NCBI GenBank assembly: GCA_020849725.1
Contig: JADLAZ010000067.1
Coordinates: 1-53,427 of the forward strand
DNA: 53,427 nucleotides
Source: Chloroflexota bacterium
GTDB taxonomy: Bacteria > Chloroflexota > Chloroflexia > Thermomicrobiales > JADLAZ01
Direction: 5' to 3'
The notes under the pieces are model-generated. The model was given only the letters and a program-made list of their open reading frames with translations. It did not search any database and was not told the DNA's origin. Positions 35,397 to 43,263 of this stretch are shown here, one piece after another. The position numbers were made by a program, and so were the translations under genes. Every line of letters begins with the position of its first letter. The first letter of the stretch is position 1.

Positions 35397-36182
35397 ATGG
35401 CGACGATGTTGCAGGTCGAGATCCTGGTCCCGGCCACCGAACCGGTCGATCCGTACCGCTACGGCTGGCGCTACGTCCGGCGCGTCGACGAGAACGGCGC
35501 GGAGACGTGGGATCAGGTGCCGCTGACGCTGCTGGACGTGCTGCACCCCGAGGAGGACGACTTCATCGTGCAGAATGCCGCCCATGCGCGCCGCTGCCGC
35601 TACCTGGCCGACGTGCTGACTACTCAGCTAGCGGCAGAGCCGTCGACCGTCGTCCTGCACGACGTGCGCGTGGACTGGGGTGTCCCAGACATTCGCCCAC
35701 ACGGCCCGGACATCGTCGTGCTAGCCGGTGTGCGCGAGCAGCGCGACTGGGCCACCGTTCGCATCAAGGCAGAGGGCGCCGAGCCGGTCCTGGTCATCGA
35801 GGTGACATCACCATCGACCGCCACGCTCGACCGGGACACCAAGCTCAACCAGTACGAGCAGATCGGAGTCCCAGTCTACGTCATCGTCGACACGGTCGTC
35901 GGGGACGTCGAGACGCGCCCGCGTCTCACCGGTTATCAACTCGTCGCCGGCCGCTTCCAGCCGCTGCCGCCAGACGAGCATGGCCGACTCTGGCTGGCGG
36001 TGGCCCGTGTCTGGCTGGCAGTCGCGGACGGCGAGATCGTCTGCTTCGACGAGGTGGGCGAGCGCCTTGGCGACTATGCCGCCGAGCGCAATGCCCGCCA
36101 GGTGGCCGAGCAGCAGCGTGACGCCGCCACTGCGCGCGTGCGTGAGCTGGAGGCCGAGCTGCGCCGCCTGCGCGGGACCTGA
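35397..36182 (+). CDS. Uma2-family (DUF820) putative endonuclease
   Basis: This 261-residue protein starts at an ATG with AGGAG upstream. It shows the PD-(D/E)xK-like Uma2 pattern: GPDIVVL, then LVIEVTSPST, then a Lys and Tyr in DTKLNQYEQIGVPVYVIVD. The C-terminal 45 residues form a charged coiled coil (ERNARQVAEQQRDAATARVRELEAEL), which often follows the nuclease-like fold. The family is abundant in cyanobacteria and Chloroflexota and its role is poorly known. It ends eight bases from the converging PfkB kinase gene. An in vivo nuclease role is inferred from the fold only. Confidence 0.88.
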   Translation: MATMLQVEILVPATEPVDPYRYGWRYVRRVDENGAETWDQVPLTLLDVLHPEEDDFIVQNAAHARRCRYLADVLTTQLAAEPSTVVLHDVRVDWGVPDIRPHGPDIVVLAGVREQRDWATVRIKAEGAEPVLVIEVTSPSTATLDRDTKLNQYEQIGVPVYVIVDTVVGDVETRPRLTGYQLVAGRFQPLPPDEHGRLWLAVARVWLAVADGEIVCFDEVGERLGDYAAERNARQVAEQQRDAATARVRELEAELRRLRGT

Positions 36183-36190
36183 GGCCGCGC

Positions 36191-37099
36191 TCAGGCGCCG
36201 ATCACCTGGCGCAGCACGGCTGGGTCGGGCGGCGGCATGCCGCCGGTCTGCGTCGCCACCCAGGCGCCGAGTGTGTTGGCCGCCGCGGCCGCTCGCGCCA
36301 GTGGCGCGCCGCGCAGCCAGTGGTGCAGCAGCGCGGCGGTGAAGGCGTCGCCCGCGCCGACGGTGTCGGCCACGACGGCCGGCCGGCCGGGTTCTTCGAC
36401 CGTCTCAGCGGCCGTTATCAGCAGACAGCCACGGGCGCCGCGCGTCAGACAGACGAGGTCGAGCGCGTAGCGCGCCCGCAGCGCACGCGCCGTAGCCGCC
36501 TCGTCGCGACCAGGCAGGGTGAGCGCCGCCGCGACGCGTGGCAACTCGTCGTCGTTGAGCTTGACCGCGGTCGCCTGGCGCAGTGCGGTGTCCAGCAGCG
36601 CCGACGACCAGAACGGGTCGCGCAGGTTGAGGTCGAGCAGCCGCAGCGTGACTGGCCGCGTCGCCGCCAGGAAGCCGGCGATGGCGGCACGGGCGGCTGG
36701 CGCGCGCTGCGCCAGTGTGCCGAAGCAGACGGCGTCAGCCCGCGCCGCCAGGGCCGCCCAGCCGGCGTCGGGCCAGGCCAGGTGGTCCCAGGCGACGTCC
36801 TTGACGATCTCGTAGCGCGGCTGCCCCTGGGCCGAGAGCGACACACCAACCGTCCCCGTGGGGTGAACCAGGTCGCGCTGCACCGCCACCGTGTCGACGC
36901 CGGCCCGTGCCAGCAGCGCGACGGCCTCGTCGCCGAGGCGATCGACACCGACCCGGCTGGCGACGTGACCTGCGTCACCGAGCTGCGCCGCCCAGTAGGC
37001 GACGTTGGCCGGCGCGCCGCCAAGACGCCGCCCGGCCGGCAGCTCGTCCCAGAGCAGCTCGCCCAACCCGACGACGGTGAATCGGCGGCGCGCAGTCAC
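36191..37099 (-). CDS. PfkB-family carbohydrate kinase (fructokinase-like)
   Basis: The start is a GTG with GAGGAG upstream, giving 302 residues. The N-terminal motif GGAPANVAYWAAQLG binds the sugar, and the C-terminal signature DTVGAGDAFTAALLHHWL supplies the catalytic Asp and anion hole. LLDLNLRDPFW is the mid-protein signature of fructokinase and related sugar kinases. It phosphorylates a sugar or nucleoside with ATP. It follows the D-threonine aldolase-like gene by 27 bases and is probably cotranscribed with it. Substrate is uncertain; fructose or a keto-deoxy sugar are both possible. Confidence 0.9.
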   Translation of the reverse strand: MTARRRFTVVGLGELLWDELPAGRRLGGAPANVAYWAAQLGDAGHVASRVGVDRLGDEAVALLARAGVDTVAVQRDLVHPTGTVGVSLSAQGQPRYEIVKDVAWDHLAWPDAGWAALAARADAVCFGTLAQRAPAARAAIAGFLAATRPVTLRLLDLNLRDPFWSSALLDTALRQATAVKLNDDELPRVAAALTLPGRDEAATARALRARYALDLVCLTRGARGCLLITAAETVEEPGRPAVVADTVGAGDAFTAALLHHWLRGAPLARAAAAANTLGAWVATQTGGMPPPDPAVLRQVIGA

Positions 37100-37126
37100 C
37101 CGCGCTGCTCCTCGTTCGTGCGCCGC

Positions 37127-38170
37127 CTACTTCACCTTGCCCCGGCCGGCCACCGGCCAGACGATCTCGACGCGGCCGTTGCGCACGCCGACGATCTCGT
37201 CGTGCAGATTAACAGTCGACTCCTGATGGTGCGGGATGAGCCGCAGCCGCTCGCCGACGCGGAACTGGTGCGACGAGGCGCTGACGTCCAGGTGACCATG
37301 CTCGACCGACATGCCGGAGAAGAAGATCTCCGGATGCTCGACGCAGTAGCCATAGGGGCCGCGCGGGAAGCCGATGAAGGTCTTCTGGCCACCATCGACG
37401 ATGACCCGGCCGGGGGCCGGCACGCTGACGACGGTGCACAGCACCTGGATCGGGCAGCGCTCGGCGCTCAGGTCGTCGCGGCCACTGATGCGCGTCAGCC
37501 CCTCCCAGACGTAGGAGCCGCTGCGCGTCTCCGTGCAGCCCAGCTCCTTCGAGGCTGCCTCATGGCCGGTGCCGCCACCGCTGATGGTGCGCACCTCCAG
37601 GCCATCGGCGCGCAACTTGACCAACGTCTCCTCTAGGAACGGCCGCGCCTCCAATCGGCTCGGGTAGGTCATCAGCCCTTCAAAGGCCAGTCCGGGCAGG
37701 CCGTCGATGGCACGCGCCAGCGCGCGCGCCGCATCCGGTGTCTGCACGCCGCAGCGGCGGCCGCCGGTGTCCATCTCAACCAGCACCGGCACGGTCACAC
37801 CGTCAGCGGCGGCCTGGGCGCTGATGCCCTCGGCGACGGCCGCCGAGTCGACACTGACCGTGATGCGCGCCCGCCGCGCCAGCCGGGTCAGCCGGTCCAT
37901 CTTGAGCGCGCCGACCAGGTTGAACGGGATCAGGATGTCGGTCAGCCCGGCGGCGACCATCACCTCGGCGTCGCCCAGCTTCTGGCAGCAGAGGCCAACC
38001 GCGCCGGAGGCCATCTGCCGGTGGGCGATCTCAGGGATCTTGTGCGACTTGGTGTGCGCGCGGAACGGGATGCCGATGGCGCGGCAATGGGCGGCCATCT
38101 CCGCCAGGTGTCGGTCGAGAATATCCAGCTCGCACAAAGCTGTCGGGGTATCGAGATCATCGACGGTCAT
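37127..38170 (-). CDS. D-threonine aldolase/D-serine dehydratase-like PLP enzyme
   Basis: This 347-residue enzyme starts at an ATG with AGGAGG upstream. It has the alanine-racemase-like PLP barrel: RAHTKSHKIPEIAHRQ with the PLP lysine, VLVEMDTGGRRCGV, and ISGGGTGHEAA for phosphate binding. The C-terminal metal site, PNHxC in D-serine dehydratases, reads HHQESTVNLHDE, so the cysteine position is Glu. That is nearer to D-threonine aldolases, which use an acidic residue there. It likely cleaves or deaminates a D-3-hydroxyamino acid with PLP and a divalent metal. It heads a two-gene unit with the PfkB kinase. Confidence 0.85.
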   Translation of the reverse strand: MTVDDLDTPTALCELDILDRHLAEMAAHCRAIGIPFRAHTKSHKIPEIAHRQMASGAVGLCCQKLGDAEVMVAAGLTDILIPFNLVGALKMDRLTRLARRARITVSVDSAAVAEGISAQAAADGVTVPVLVEMDTGGRRCGVQTPDAARALARAIDGLPGLAFEGLMTYPSRLEARPFLEETLVKLRADGLEVRTISGGGTGHEAASKELGCTETRSGSYVWEGLTRISGRDDLSAERCPIQVLCTVVSVPAPGRVIVDGGQKTFIGFPRGPYGYCVEHPEIFFSGMSVEHGHLDVSASSHQFRVGERLRLIPHHQESTVNLHDEIVGVRNGRVEIVWPVAGRGKVK

Positions 38171-38388
38171 TTGGTCGCCTCCTGTGTCGTGACGCCGGGC
38201 CGGACCGAGTCACTCGGCGTGGCTACTGTACGCAGGTTGACCGCGCCAGGGCAAGGGCAGTGCGCCAGACGCCGGGCAAGGTCTTCTGGAGCCAGGGGCG
38301 CTGTCGGGCAACCCGCGTGGCGTCGATGACGCCACGACGCGTGACGACTGTGCCGCCGCGCGTGCCGTCTCACACCGTCCACCCAGCC

Positions 38389-38416
38389 TTGACAGGTGGT
38401 CCACCCCGGCTAGGAT
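38389..38416 (+). promoter_or_regulatory. Promoter in front of cyclase fragment
   Basis: A perfect TTGACA (38389-38394), a 16-base spacer and TAGGAT (38411-38416) form a good promoter pointing at the truncated cyclase gene. Transcription would begin near 38423, 30 bases before its GTG. The rest of the 38171-38452 gap shows nothing else. Confidence 0.5.
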
Positions 38417-38452
38417 GATCCAACATCGACCCACTGCACGGGCAGGTCTCAC

Positions 38453-38686
38453 GTGGCCGGGAGGCGGCTGAGAGCCACGTTGCCGACCGGCACCGTCACG
38501 TTCCTGTTCACCGACCTGGAGGGCAGCACCGCACTGTGGGAGCGCGAGCCGGCTGCGATGCAGGCGGTGGCGTGTGGCTTGCTGGACCGGCAGATCGCCG
38601 CACAGGCGCGCGTCTTAGAGCAGGAGGGCGGCTTTACCGAACGCCTTCATCGGGCGCGCTCTGCCCACCGTCGCGCCCAGCCATGA
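38453..38686 (+). pseudogene. Truncated class III adenylate/guanylate cyclase
   Basis: The first 55 residues carry the start of a class III cyclase domain, LPTGTVTFLFTDLEGSTALW, including the first metal-binding Asp. After EQEGGF the similarity stops and the frame ends 20 codons later; the KxxGD and later catalytic parts are absent. In Chloroflexota and Actinomycetota such domains normally head long cyclase/ATPase regulators. The promoter survives but the gene cannot make an active cyclase, so it is a decayed copy, unless sequencing produced a frameshift. Confidence 0.75.
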
Positions 38687-38785
38687 GGCGGGCGTCAGCC
38701 TCCCCCGTCCACATCGTCCGCTCCGTGCATATCGTCCACACCCCCGCCCCTTGCCCCACGCGCTCGCTCACTCTACACTGCCGCC

Positions 38786-39619
38786 ATGACGACACCTGCA
38801 CCAGTCGAACGGCTGCTCTCCGGCTACGACTCGCCCGAGGGGCCGGCGTTCGATCGCGACGGCAACCTCTACTTCGTCAACTGGCTGACCAGCGCCATCG
38901 TCCGGCGCACGCCGGGTGGCGCGGTTGAGGAGTGGTTCAACACCGGCGGCATCCCGGCCGGGCTGGCGTTTCATCGCGACGGCGACCTCTACGTCGCCGA
39001 CGAGGGCGACGCCATCCACGGCGTGCTGCGCCTGACGCCAGACCGGGCGCGGCATCTGGTCGTCGACAGCTACCAGGGCCGGCCGCTCAACGGCGCCAAC
39101 GACCTTGTCTTCGCGCCCGATGGCACGCTCTACTTCTCCGACCCGTGGCGCTCGTCGCGCGACAACCCGATCGGTGGTTTCTACCGGCGGCGGCCGGATG
39201 GGCGGCTGGAGCAGATCGACACCGGCCTGGCCTTTCCCAACGGCGTCGGGCTAGCGCCGGACGGGTCGTGCGTCTACCTGGCCGAGACCGGGCCGAACCG
39301 CATCCTGCGCTACGCACTCGCGGCCGACGGCACCGTCGGGCCGCGCCAGGTGTGGGTGCAACTGGCGGGCGGCGTCGGCCCCGACGGCATGGCGCTCGAT
39401 ATCGCCGGCCACCTGTACGTCGCCCAGTTCGGCGGTGGCGTCGTCAACGTCATCGCGCCGGACGGCACGCTGGGCGAGCCGATCCGCGTGCCCGGGCCGA
39501 ACGTGACCAACTGCGCCTTCGGCGGCGCCGACCGGCGCACGCTCGTCATCACCGAAGTCGCCACCGCGTCGCTCTACCAGACGCGGGTGGCGACGCCGGG
39601 CGCGCCGCTGTTCGGCTGA
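38786..39619 (+). CDS. SMP-30/gluconolactonase-family lactonase
   Basis: This 277-residue protein is a six-bladed beta-propeller of the SMP-30/gluconolactonase/LRE family. The metal-binding residues can be followed as Glu in SPEGPAFDRDG, Asn in LNGANDLVFAPDG, Asn in FPNGVGLAPDG and Asp in GPDGMALDIAGHLYVA. There is no signal peptide, so it is cytoplasmic. It would hydrolyse a sugar lactone or related ester. It is followed 93 bases later by a 2-hydroxyacid dehydrogenase on the same strand, consistent with sugar-acid breakdown. Confidence 0.9.
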   Translation: MTTPAPVERLLSGYDSPEGPAFDRDGNLYFVNWLTSAIVRRTPGGAVEEWFNTGGIPAGLAFHRDGDLYVADEGDAIHGVLRLTPDRARHLVVDSYQGRPLNGANDLVFAPDGTLYFSDPWRSSRDNPIGGFYRRRPDGRLEQIDTGLAFPNGVGLAPDGSCVYLAETGPNRILRYALAADGTVGPRQVWVQLAGGVGPDGMALDIAGHLYVAQFGGGVVNVIAPDGTLGEPIRVPGPNVTNCAFGGADRRTLVITEVATASLYQTRVATPGAPLFG

Positions 39620-39712
39620 GGGCGCCTCGCGCGGTCGTCTCACGCCACCGCCACGCCGGCCGCTATTCGCGCCTTTCGCGTGCATTCGCTGGTCAGATAC
39701 AGGAGGAACTCC

Positions 39713-40729
39713 ATGCCCACCACCCGCGTCGTCGCCATCACCAATCCCCTCATGGACGAGCAGAGCCCGGAGGCGGCGCAGTTGCGCGCGGCCGGCGCCG
39801 AGCTGCGCCTCAGCACCGGCCGCGCCTGGGGCCAGCGCACCGAGGACGAGCTGATCGAGCTGTGCCGGGGCGCCTGGGGCGTGCTCGGCGGCGGCCGCTT
39901 CTCGCGGCGCGTCATCGCGGCGCTGCCCGACCTGCGCTTCATCCAGGGGATGGCGGTCGGCTACGACGGCGTTGACGTCGCCGCCGCCACCGAGCACAAC
40001 GTCGCCATCTCGAACAACCCGCTCTTCTGCCGCGAGGAAGTCTCCGACACGGCCGCGACCTACATCCTGGCCGCCGCCCGCCGCCTGCCGAAGCAGCAGG
40101 CGTTCGTGCGCGAGCAGGGCTGGGACGTGCGCCGTGCCACCGCCGAGGCGATGGGCGACACGCCGCGGGTCAAGACGGCGACGCTCGGCTTCGTCGCCTT
40201 CGGCGCCATCGCCCGGTTGACGGCGCACAAGCTGGCGAACTTCGGCATGACGTATCTCGCCTACGACCCCTACCTGCCGGCCGACGTCATCCGCCAGCAC
40301 GGCGCCGAGCCGGTGTCGCTCGACGAGCTGTGCCAGCGCTCGGACATCGTAACGATGCACGCGCTGCTGAATGAGGAGACGCGCGGCCTGCTGCGCGCCG
40401 AGCACTTCCGCCAGATGAAGCCGACGGCGTGGGTCGTCAACACCTCCCGCGGGGCGACTATCCACGAGGAATCGTTAATTCAGGCGCTGCGGGAGGGCTG
40501 GATCAGCGGCGCGTGCCTGGATGTGGTGGAGAAGGAGCCAGCCCCGGCCGACAACCCGCTGCTGGCCATGCCCAACGTGCTGATCACGCCGCACACCGCC
40601 TTCTACTCCAATCAGTCGCTCGTCGACTCGCGCCGCCTGTCGACCGCGCAGATGGTGCGGGTGCTCGGCGGCGAGTGGCCGGAGACGCTGGTCAATTCGG
40701 CCGTGAAGGAGAAGGGTGGGATCTGGTAG
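39713..40729 (+). CDS. D-2-hydroxyacid dehydrogenase family protein
   Basis: The ATG at 39713 follows AGGAGGA (338 residues). The NAD-binding Rossmann motif reads GFVAFGAIAR, a variant of GLGxIG. The signature VNTSRGATIHEESLIQAL and the C-terminal CLDVVEKEPAPADNPLLAMP followed by ITPHTAFYS place the catalytic Arg, Glu and His of the D-isomer-specific 2-hydroxyacid dehydrogenases. It interconverts a 2-oxo acid and a D-2-hydroxy acid with NAD(P)H. Neighbouring lactonase and aldolase-type genes suggest a carbon-catabolic role. Strict serine-pathway phosphoglycerate dehydrogenase is less likely because the C-terminal regulatory domain is missing. Confidence 0.9.
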   Translation: MPTTRVVAITNPLMDEQSPEAAQLRAAGAELRLSTGRAWGQRTEDELIELCRGAWGVLGGGRFSRRVIAALPDLRFIQGMAVGYDGVDVAAATEHNVAISNNPLFCREEVSDTAATYILAAARRLPKQQAFVREQGWDVRRATAEAMGDTPRVKTATLGFVAFGAIARLTAHKLANFGMTYLAYDPYLPADVIRQHGAEPVSLDELCQRSDIVTMHALLNEETRGLLRAEHFRQMKPTAWVVNTSRGATIHEESLIQALREGWISGACLDVVEKEPAPADNPLLAMPNVLITPHTAFYSNQSLVDSRRLSTAQMVRVLGGEWPETLVNSAVKEKGGIW

Positions 40730-40741
40730 GAGCTGCCAATC

Positions 40742-40783
40742 GCCTGACGGGCTCGCGGCCGGTTCGGCCGCGCACCGTCAGGC
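40742..40783 (+). terminator. Long hairpin after dehydrogenase gene
   Basis: GCCTGACGG (40742-40750) pairs perfectly with CCGTCAGGC (40775-40783), and inside it GCGGCC pairs with GGCCGC (40755-40760, 40766-40771). It begins 12 bases after the dehydrogenase stop. No T-run follows, so it may end transcription inefficiently or protect the messenger 3' end. Confidence 0.5.
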
Positions 40784-40812
40784 TGGACGAGTTCAGCGCG
40801 TGGTGCTATACT
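40784..40812 (+). promoter_or_regulatory. tRNA-Leu promoter
   Basis: TGGACG (40784-40789), a 17-base spacer and TATACT (40807-40812) with an extended TG upstream of the -10 form a strong promoter. The start would be near 40819, giving a 5' leader of about 70 bases ahead of the tRNA. Confidence 0.6.
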
Positions 40813-40890
40813 CTTGGGCACTGAGAGGCGGTGGGTCGCTCGGTCGCGGGCGGTGTCGGCGACAGACGACGGCGGGCGTTTCTCAGGCCG

Positions 40891-40978
40891 GCGGAGGTGG
40901 CGAAATCGGCAGACGCGCTAGGTTGAGGGCCTAGTGAGGTATCCACTCCTCGTGCGGGTTCAAGTCCCGCTCTCCGCA
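40891..40978 (+). tRNA. tRNA-Leu (anticodon GAG)
   Basis: The acceptor stem GCGGAGG (40891-40897) pairs with TCTCCGC (40971-40977), and A at 40978 is the discriminator. The D-arm GGCGAAATCGGCAGACGC, the anticodon stem CTAGG/CCTAG around TTGAGGG, a long class II variable arm and the T-arm GCGGG-TTCAAGT-CCCGC are all present. The anticodon GAG reads CTC and CTT leucine codons. CCA is not encoded and must be added after transcription. Confidence 0.97.
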
Positions 40979-40991
40979 CTTCGGATGAAAG

Positions 40992-41016
40992 ACCCCCGTG
41001 TTGACGGGGGTTTTTT
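40992..41016 (+). terminator. Rho-independent terminator of tRNA-Leu
   Basis: ACCCCCGT (40992-40999), the loop GTTG and ACGGGGGT (41004-41011) form an 8-bp GC-rich stem directly followed by a run of six T. It is a textbook terminator 13 bases after the tRNA. Confidence 0.93.
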
Positions 41017-41048
41017 GCTTGCCCGGAAGGGCCAGTGTCACGCGAGTG

Positions 41049-41189
41049 TCACGGGCCGGCGGCCAGCCGAGTCAGCCGGTCGGCGACGTCCCGCTGCCTG
41101 TCAGGGGAGACATGCCCGTACAGGTCCATCGTCATGTCGATGGCGCTGTGTCCGAGCCTCTCCGAGATGATCTTGGCATGCACACCCTT
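41049..41189 (-). pseudogene. C-terminal stump of tyrosine recombinase (integrase)
   Basis: Translated on the minus strand from about 41189 to the TGA at 41049-41051, the sequence reads GVHAKIISERLGHSAIDMTM, then DLYGHVSPDRQRDVADRLTR. This is the standard end of phage-type tyrosine recombinases, including the catalytic His of LGHS and the catalytic Tyr of xxYGHV. Upstream, the HxLRH box and all earlier domains are missing; the frame continues as unrelated arginine-rich residues. It lies 70 bases from the tRNA-Leu 3' end with its C-terminus toward the tRNA. This is a decayed integrase left by an element that used the tRNA as attachment site. Confidence 0.8.
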
Positions 41190-41471
41190 GCCGTCGCGTC
41201 GCGCACGGTCGCGCCGGAAGCAATCACGTCGACATCGCGAGGCAGCACGCTCTTGAGATGTCTATGGCACATCATCCGTCCGCCGTCACGCGTCCCGGCG
41301 CCCACCTCGCCCCGCACGACAGGTCGTGTGCCCCAGCCCTCCCGCGCCATCGGAAAAGTCCGGCGCCATTCATGGCGGGCGTGTCGATAACCGCCGCTAG
41401 CCGCACGCTTCGGTAGAATGGAGCCATACGGCGCGGCCAGGTAGGCGCCGCGTAGAAAGGCCGGGTGCCGC
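41190..41471. other. Non-coding remainder of element scar
   Basis: No gene is supported. Sequence around 41300-41390 has no family similarity in any frame. TAGAAT at 41414-41419 may be the -10 box of the LapA-domain gene, without a recognisable -35. Confidence 0.35.
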
Positions 41472-41900
41472 ATGCGCGGGCTGGTGCTGGTGCTCATGGC
41501 GGCCATCGCCCTGGCGATGGTCCTGTTTGGCGCGCAGAACACTGAAGCGGTCAGCGTCCGCTTCCTCTGGCTGGACAGCGGGCGGATGTCGCTGTCGCTG
41601 GTGATGGTGCTGGCGGCGGTGGCCGGTGCGGCGCTGGTGGCGCTCCTCTGGCTGTGGGACCAGGTGCGCTTCGGCCTGCGCCAGCACCGGATGGGGCGGC
41701 AGGTGAACTCGCTGGCGGGCCGCGCTGGCGATCTGGAGAAGCGACTGGCGTCGGCAGAGGCCGAGAACGCTACGTTGCGCGAGCAGGTCGCACTGCTCGG
41801 CGGCCACGCGCCGGACTACGGGCCACCGGCGTCAGCGCCAGCGCCAGCCCCGGCGACCGCCCCGACCCAGAGCACGCATGACACCACTGGGCCACGATAG
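41472..41900 (+). CDS. LapA-domain (DUF1049) membrane protein
   Basis: This 142-residue protein has two transmembrane helices (LVLVLMAAIALAMVLFGAQN and SLVMVLAAVAGAALVALLWL) flanking the LapA-domain motif of the form QNxxxVxVxFLxLxxxxxxxxL, here QNTEAVSVRFLWLDSGRMSL. A coiled coil follows (LAGRAGDLEKRLASAEAENA) and then a Pro/Ala tail. LapA-type proteins help assemble lipopolysaccharide in proteobacteria, but in other phyla their function is unknown. It precedes mreB by about 300 bases on the same strand, so a cell-envelope role is a fair guess. Confidence 0.85.
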   Translation: MRGLVLVLMAAIALAMVLFGAQNTEAVSVRFLWLDSGRMSLSLVMVLAAVAGAALVALLWLWDQVRFGLRQHRMGRQVNSLAGRAGDLEKRLASAEAENATLREQVALLGGHAPDYGPPASAPAPAPATAPTQSTHDTTGPR

Positions 41901-42208
41901 CGCGTTAACTCACGGTTGACCGTTTCTTCATCCGCTGTGAACAAGCGCCGGCTAGCATGAGGGCATGACCTCGCCGGCCGCCGCTCGCGTGGCCGCGACC
42001 CTCCTCATCCCAGCCTCGCGATTTCCTCACATCGGGCGGGTCGGCAGCATCACCGGCCCGCCCGCCTCACACCCGGATGGCGGCGTGGCTGCCGCTGCGG
42101 GTCGGCGCGGATTGGGGACGCCGGGACCGGTCGGCGCGGCGCCGCCGGGTATGGTATAACCCCGGCGGACCGGCGCGGGTCTGCGCCGGTCGCGGGGAGA
42201 CGCGACCA
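41901..42208 (+). promoter_or_regulatory. Intergenic region with mreB promoter
   Basis: No gene is supported in the 308 bases. An extended -10, TGG-TATAAC (42152-42160), lies about 50 bases before the mreB ATG; no matching -35 is seen, as is common for extended -10 promoters. GGGGAGA at 42194-42200 is the ribosome binding site. Confidence 0.5.
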
Positions 42209-43210
42209 ATGACCAAGAGCATCGGCATCGACCTGGGGACGGCCAACGTCCTCGTCTTCGTCAAGGGCCGCGGCATCGTCATCAACGAGCCGTCGGTCGT
42301 GGCGATCTCAACCAAGGACGGTCGCGTCAAGGCGGTCGGCACGGCGGCCTACGACATGCTCGGTCGCACGCCGGAGAATATCGAAGTCGTGCGGCCGATG
42401 CGCGACGGCGTCATCGCCGACTACATGGTCACCCAGGAGATGCTGCGCTACTTCATCACGCGCGCCAGCGGCCGCTTCCAGCTCTCCAAGCCCGAGGTCA
42501 TGATCTGCATCCCGGCCGGCATCACCGGCGTCGAAACGCGGGCGGTGCGCGATGCCGCGCTGTCGGCCGGCGCTCGGCGGGCCTACCTGATCCGCGAGCC
42601 GCTGGCGGCGGCCATCGGCGCGCGCGTGCCGGTGGCTGACCCATCCGGCAACCTCGTCATCGATATCGGCGGCGGCACGACCGAGGTGGCGGTCATCTCG
42701 CTCAACGGCATCGTCGTCAGCAACTCGATCCGCGTTGGCGGCAACCGCTTCGATGAGGCGATCGCCGCCTATGTGAAGCGCAAGTACAACCTGATGATCG
42801 GCGAGCGCACGGCCGAAGAGGTCAAGATCACGATCGGCAGCGCCATGCCAATGGACGACGATCTGGTGATGGAAGTGCGCGGCCGGGACCAGGTCGCCGG
42901 CCTGCCGCGCACGGTCGCGGTGCGCTCGTCGGAGGTCACCGAGGCCATCACCGAGCCACTGGAGAGCATCATTGGCGCGGTGCGCGCGGTGCTGGAAGTG
43001 ACCCCACCGGAGCTGTCATCCGACATCGTCGACAAGGGCATGATCCTCACCGGCGGCGGCGCGCTGTTGCGGCACCTGCACGATCTCCTGACCGAGGTCA
43101 CCGGCGTGCCGTGCGTGGTGGCCGAGGACCCGATGGGCTGCGTCGCCATCGGCACCGGCCTGGCGCTCGAACACATCGAGGTGCTGCGCGACAGCCTCGA
43201 GATCGGCTAG
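42209..43210 (+). CDS. mreB: Rod shape-determining protein MreB
   Basis: The ATG at 42209 follows GGGGAGA and gives 333 residues, normal for MreB; the frame extends upstream without family sequence. The actin-fold motifs are clear: phosphate 1 [20 protein letters not shown], connect and phosphate 2 [20 protein letters not shown], and the adenosine motif [14 protein letters not shown]. MreB filaments guide lateral cell-wall synthesis, so the organism is probably rod-shaped or derived from rods. rodA follows 53 bases later; mreC and mreD are not between or beside them. Confidence 0.96.
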   Translation: MTKSIGIDLGTANVLVFVKGRGIVINEPSVVAISTKDGRVKAVGTAAYDMLGRTPENIEVVRPMRDGVIADYMVTQEMLRYFITRASGRFQLSKPEVMICIPAGITGVETRAVRDAALSAGARRAYLIREPLAAAIGARVPVADPSGNLVIDIGGGTTEVAVISLNGIVVSNSIRVGGNRFDEAIAAYVKRKYNLMIGERTAEEVKITIGSAMPMDDDLVMEVRGRDQVAGLPRTVAVRSSEVTEAITEPLESIIGAVRAVLEVTPPELSSDIVDKGMILTGGGALLRHLHDLLTEVTGVPCVVAEDPMGCVAIGTGLALEHIEVLRDSLEIG

Positions 43211-43263
43211 TCGCGGCCACCGCGCCGGATCACCGGGCGAGTGGCAGGAAGGGGCGGGCGTCT

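Noticed and set aside
41965..42159. Small plus-strand frame before mreB
   Set aside because: It covers the mreB extended -10, lacks a ribosome binding site and shows no family sequence.
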